This document shows, one piece after another, positions 62,801-64,000 of a DNA stretch of 64,000 bases. The notes below the pieces were generated by a model. That model made no database searches. It saw only the letters and a program-made list of their open reading frames with translations, and was not told the origin of the DNA. Position numbers and translations under genes: made by a program. The DNA comes from CAUPWF01 sp964369775. GTDB taxonomy: Bacteria; Bacillota; Clostridia; Lachnospirales; Lachnospiraceae. The DNA is taken from the NCBI GenBank assembly GCA_964369775.1, contig CAYJHQ010000004.1, positions 1-64,000 of the forward strand. Direction: 5' to 3'. Positions within the stretch are counted from its first letter, which is position 1. Every line of letters begins with the position of its first letter.

Positions 62801-63388
62801 GCGTCCGATTATTTCATATAATATGCCCTCAGTCCCGTTTGATACAACTAGATTTTCCACCGTATCAAAATCAATAAGAGTATCAGCAACAACTGTGTTT
62901 GAATACTCTGCCTTTCCAGCATTTGTTATCACCACCTCATAAGTAACCACTTCACCTCTATAAGCTTCTGGCTTTACAATTTTTGCAACTTCAAGGCCTG
63001 GTGTTATTTCTTTCCAATGCCCAAATATTAATTCGTCTGAAGTTACCGCTTGCGTAAAATCAAAATGATCCTCCGGTTGTTCGATTGGCTGCTCTAACAA
63101 AGACCACCCTTCAAAATAGAAAGTCTTTTCATTGACTTCTACAATATCGCCAGTGCTATAATTTGGCGTTGTTGGAACTCCTGGCTCTGCCAACTCTTCC
63201 GCTGGCTGCTCTGTTATATTGTGACCCTCTGGAAGTCCTAAATGCTCATATTGTATTGTTATACTAGTCGTTGTACTTCTCATGCTCGCCTCTACCAACG
63301 AGCCTCCAATACCCGCTGACAAAACTGTGGCCACAGCTAAGGCACACGCAGTGCCCTTTTTAAAAATTGTCTTTATTCTATTTTTCAT
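59837..63388 (-). CDS. Element-borne surface protein with DUF11-type repeats (1,183 aa)
   Basis: Signal peptide (about 1-34), an InlB-like start domain, then about seven DUF11/isopeptide-like repeats ('...VTYTIKVTNES...', ending 'ITYKYTQ...GEFVNT'). One repeat carries an inserted Cys segment (CNGCGADITGF...FACGGWHSS). A Pro/Glu stalk with repeated (M/L)GDNEHQVG(E/D)IP precedes a tail ALQTSDSS, helix, KIKRV, shaped like a sorting signal but lacking the LPXTG proline. CATATT box (63540-63545) is about 150 nt upstream. Likely a cell-surface adhesin or modifier given to the host. Confidence 0.88.
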   Translation of the reverse strand: MKNRIKTIFKKGTACALAVATVLSAGIGGSLVEASMRSTTTSITIQYEHLGLPEGHNITEQPAEELAEPGVPTTPNYSTGDIVEVNEKTFYFEGWSLLEQPIEQPEDHFDFTQAVTSDELIFGHWKEITPGLEVAKIVKPEAYRGEVVTYEVVITNAGKAEYSNTVVADTLIDFDTVENLVVSNGTEGILYEIIGRDLVITEVVNPGDVITINYDYTIPSDAEVTSVIANTIEVSATYLDKHEPLMEDSEARVTVLPDAIMTVQKTSNKESLPAGSDVTYTIKVTNESATDIDEVVISDPVLASADITAVVEDAEGEYITHKRGRNVQLCNGCGADITGFAEEHIREQVMAGVFACGGWHSSVIHDTITLHEPIEASGYATVTYKYTQKDLGVFTNTASVAATNPLVKGSELAGTDSVDVEFVKPASFTVKKTAEKDAYMLGDEASYTVTITNDGGFDLADVLVTDKAFPNAADMVVLVNGEEIDVTVEGNAFTIPSILMGEAAVITYKYAHDKAGEFVSATQAEVLDPNNDSLTLIEMGDVTTIFHDDIAITVDKEASVKEAMSGSPVGYTVTVENHSDVEISSVFVDDTIPFKLDGVSLNSTERGIVPFSTDTEGNLTLDSLLAREVVTINYDHEQSEAGEFVNAVKVEAPHPTVDGIMLSDEASTRVAFVDPVIAVSKIAKQETVLVGENATFEIEILDENLFNAHSMTVSDQAFIKATNIVVNGANYSLDGENMSLTDIEKRVTITYDYTQDTAGSYENTVDVAAKFGTVSAKANGKATINFVDEPIIEIKKSSNKTEATVNEIVEYQTIVENPNDVALEGVEVLDDLFKTATNLKVLVDGEEVAFTLNGSTVVIEQEIKAGAKALISFDATSKTPQAVTTAATVTAKNPYIPSKELTDSAETTVVFHSLEASRVDMTMTSDVAEMKVGGVVKYTIAIENKSPRALNSVMVSGATFAIAKNLKLTSSTGEIVEFELNESLVLTKGLLGGEVVTITYEYTQLETGIYESVAAVVAKDPINSDVDLLAEATAVVSFYDEATLPEMGDNEHQVGEIPTEPTDPEEPNEGDPTLPELGDNEHQVGDIPEVEAPTGPEGEVPDEETGEETDEVPTAPEGEIPDGDAGENSTEDSTEEDVKDESVEEAGMIEALQTSDSSPIYLYIAIMTLLLFVAGFILKIKRV

Positions 63389-63617
63389 TTTCTTTCCTTT
63401 TCTTGTAGCGAACTGTACACATCCGCTACTTGATTAATCATTTTCAAGTGTCTGTTTGTGAACGTTCGAAAGCCTTACCCCGAATCCTTATATGATGTTT
63501 CCTTTTTCATCCATTTCCCTCTTTTCTGTATTTGTCTTTAATATGTTGAAATTCACAGTGCAAAGGGAATATTTTCATAGTGTAGTTTTTTTAGAAGCTG
63601 TACAACCATTGAACGAC
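63389..63617. promoter_or_regulatory. Long leader and promoter region of the surface-protein gene
   Basis: 229 bp without ORF. Minus-strand CATATT box at 63540-63545 gives a leader of about 150 nt, much longer than the 31-38 nt typical of the element, so post-transcriptional control is possible. Confidence 0.4.
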
Positions 63618-63645
63618 AAAAAAGAGAGCTCTCGCCCTCTTTCTT
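63618..63645 (-). terminator. Terminator
   Basis: GAGGGC-GAGA-GCTCTC then T6 on the minus strand. Confidence 0.8.
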
Positions 63646-63646
63646 A

Positions 63647-64000
63647 TTAGAGATTTTCTCTTTTTAATATAAAGCCTAGTGTAAACAATAATGCTATCAT
63701 TGCCACTATATATAAGTAAATCATACTTGAGTCTCCAGTTTGCAAAGTCTCAATTTGCTCAGTATTCTTCGCATCTTCGGATCCCAGGTCCGACTCTTCC
63801 TCTAAGAATTCTTCTGCATCCGTATCAGGTCTTACCTCTTGCTGACCATCTGGAATATCTCCTACTTGAACTTCATCCCCATCCACCTCTGGAAGCGTTG
63901 GGATTGAGGGGATTTCTCCCACTCCGTGCTCTTCATCTTCTAGTTCTGGTAATATAGGCAAGCTAGGAATATCTCCTACCTCCCCTTCACCCTCCTCTAA
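63647..64000 (-). CDS. C-terminal part of a second surface protein (truncated by window edge)
   Basis: The open frame continues past 64000; the apparent TTG start at 63961 is internal. Visible: stalk repeats (LPEL.DEEHGVGEIP, LPEVDGDEVQVGDIP) paralogous to the 1,183-aa protein and an ending LQTGDSS, helix, KRENL, close to a sortase signal (LPXTGD minus the Pro). Confidence 0.85.
   Translation of the reverse strand, partial: LEEGEGEVGDIPSLPILPELEDEEHGVGEIPSIPTLPEVDGDEVQVGDIPDGQQEVRPDTDAEEFLEEESDLGSEDAKNTEQIETLQTGDSSMIYLYIVAMIALLFTLGFILKRENL

Noticed and set aside
35200..64000. Ordinary prophage
   Set aside because: No terminase, portal, capsid, tail or lysis gene in 28.8 kb; gene organisation is monocistronic. 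Such genes could lie beyond the window, so a phage-plasmid is not ruled out.

Overview
This window reads as a low-GC Clostridia chromosome (Firmicutes/Bacillota, most like Lachnospirales). The evidence is the sigH - rlmB - mrnC - cysS - cysE order behind a cysteine T-box, a TPP-controlled thiW-thiM-thiE operon, a CD1871A-type small CXXC protein beside TlpA-like and polyferredoxin genes, and a DUF975 protein. It carries a large integrated element whose left end lies near 35.2 kb. One 100-N scaffold gap interrupts a surface-protein gene.

Chromosomal part (1-35.2 kb). glnS and a DHH phosphoesterase are followed by two very large secreted, membrane-anchored surface proteins (about 1,040 aa plus a gap, and 3,528 aa). 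Their three-helix C-termini are related, and they flank a 1,375-aa Cache-GGDEF-EAL-PAS-GGDEF enzyme of c-di-GMP turnover. Then come tRNA-Thr, a TPP riboswitch with a second half-aptamer and the thiamin operon, a thiol/Fe-S redox trio, and a convergent housekeeping cluster (sigH, rlmB, mrnC, cysS, cysE with T-box, a GNAT gene, ispF). tRNA-Met, tRNA-Val, topB and a DUF975 gene follow.

Element (about 35.2 kb to beyond the right edge). A 3' tRNA fragment, short direct repeats and a tyrosine integrase mark the left end. Nearly all later genes are on the minus strand. Most are single-gene transcription units built alike: a CATATT box, a GAAAATAAAT leader, AGGAGG, the ORF, and a terminator usually of the GAGAGC...GCTCTC-T type. 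A 13-bp palindrome, GGAACT(G/C)AGTTCC, occurs 15 times, usually 17-29 bp upstream of a CATATT box, sometimes inside a terminator, and three times inside coding sequence, where it always encodes Glu-Leu-Ser-Ser. Cargo includes an orphan DNA methyltransferase, an ArdC-like antirestriction protein, a flotillin, a nucleotidyltransferase, an EAL phosphodiesterase, Zn-ribbon proteins, DUF11-type surface proteins with LQT(S/G)DSS tails, and many unknowns. I see no capsid, terminase, portal or conjugation gene in the window.

The most unusual locus is 50.86-53.41 kb. A 436-aa reverse transcriptase is followed directly downstream by about 1.2 kb of non-coding DNA made of eight tandem units of roughly 155 bp (seven clear, one degenerate). 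Each clear unit has a conserved box (plus-strand core CATTTCTATATTTTAGTCAT or a variant) placed 4-7 nt from a two-part hairpin of constant size (58-62 nt) whose sequence is unrelated from unit to unit. No terminator separates the RT from the array. I read this as a candidate RT system with a multi-member structured-RNA array; it does not match a canonical retron, DGR, group II intron or CRISPR.
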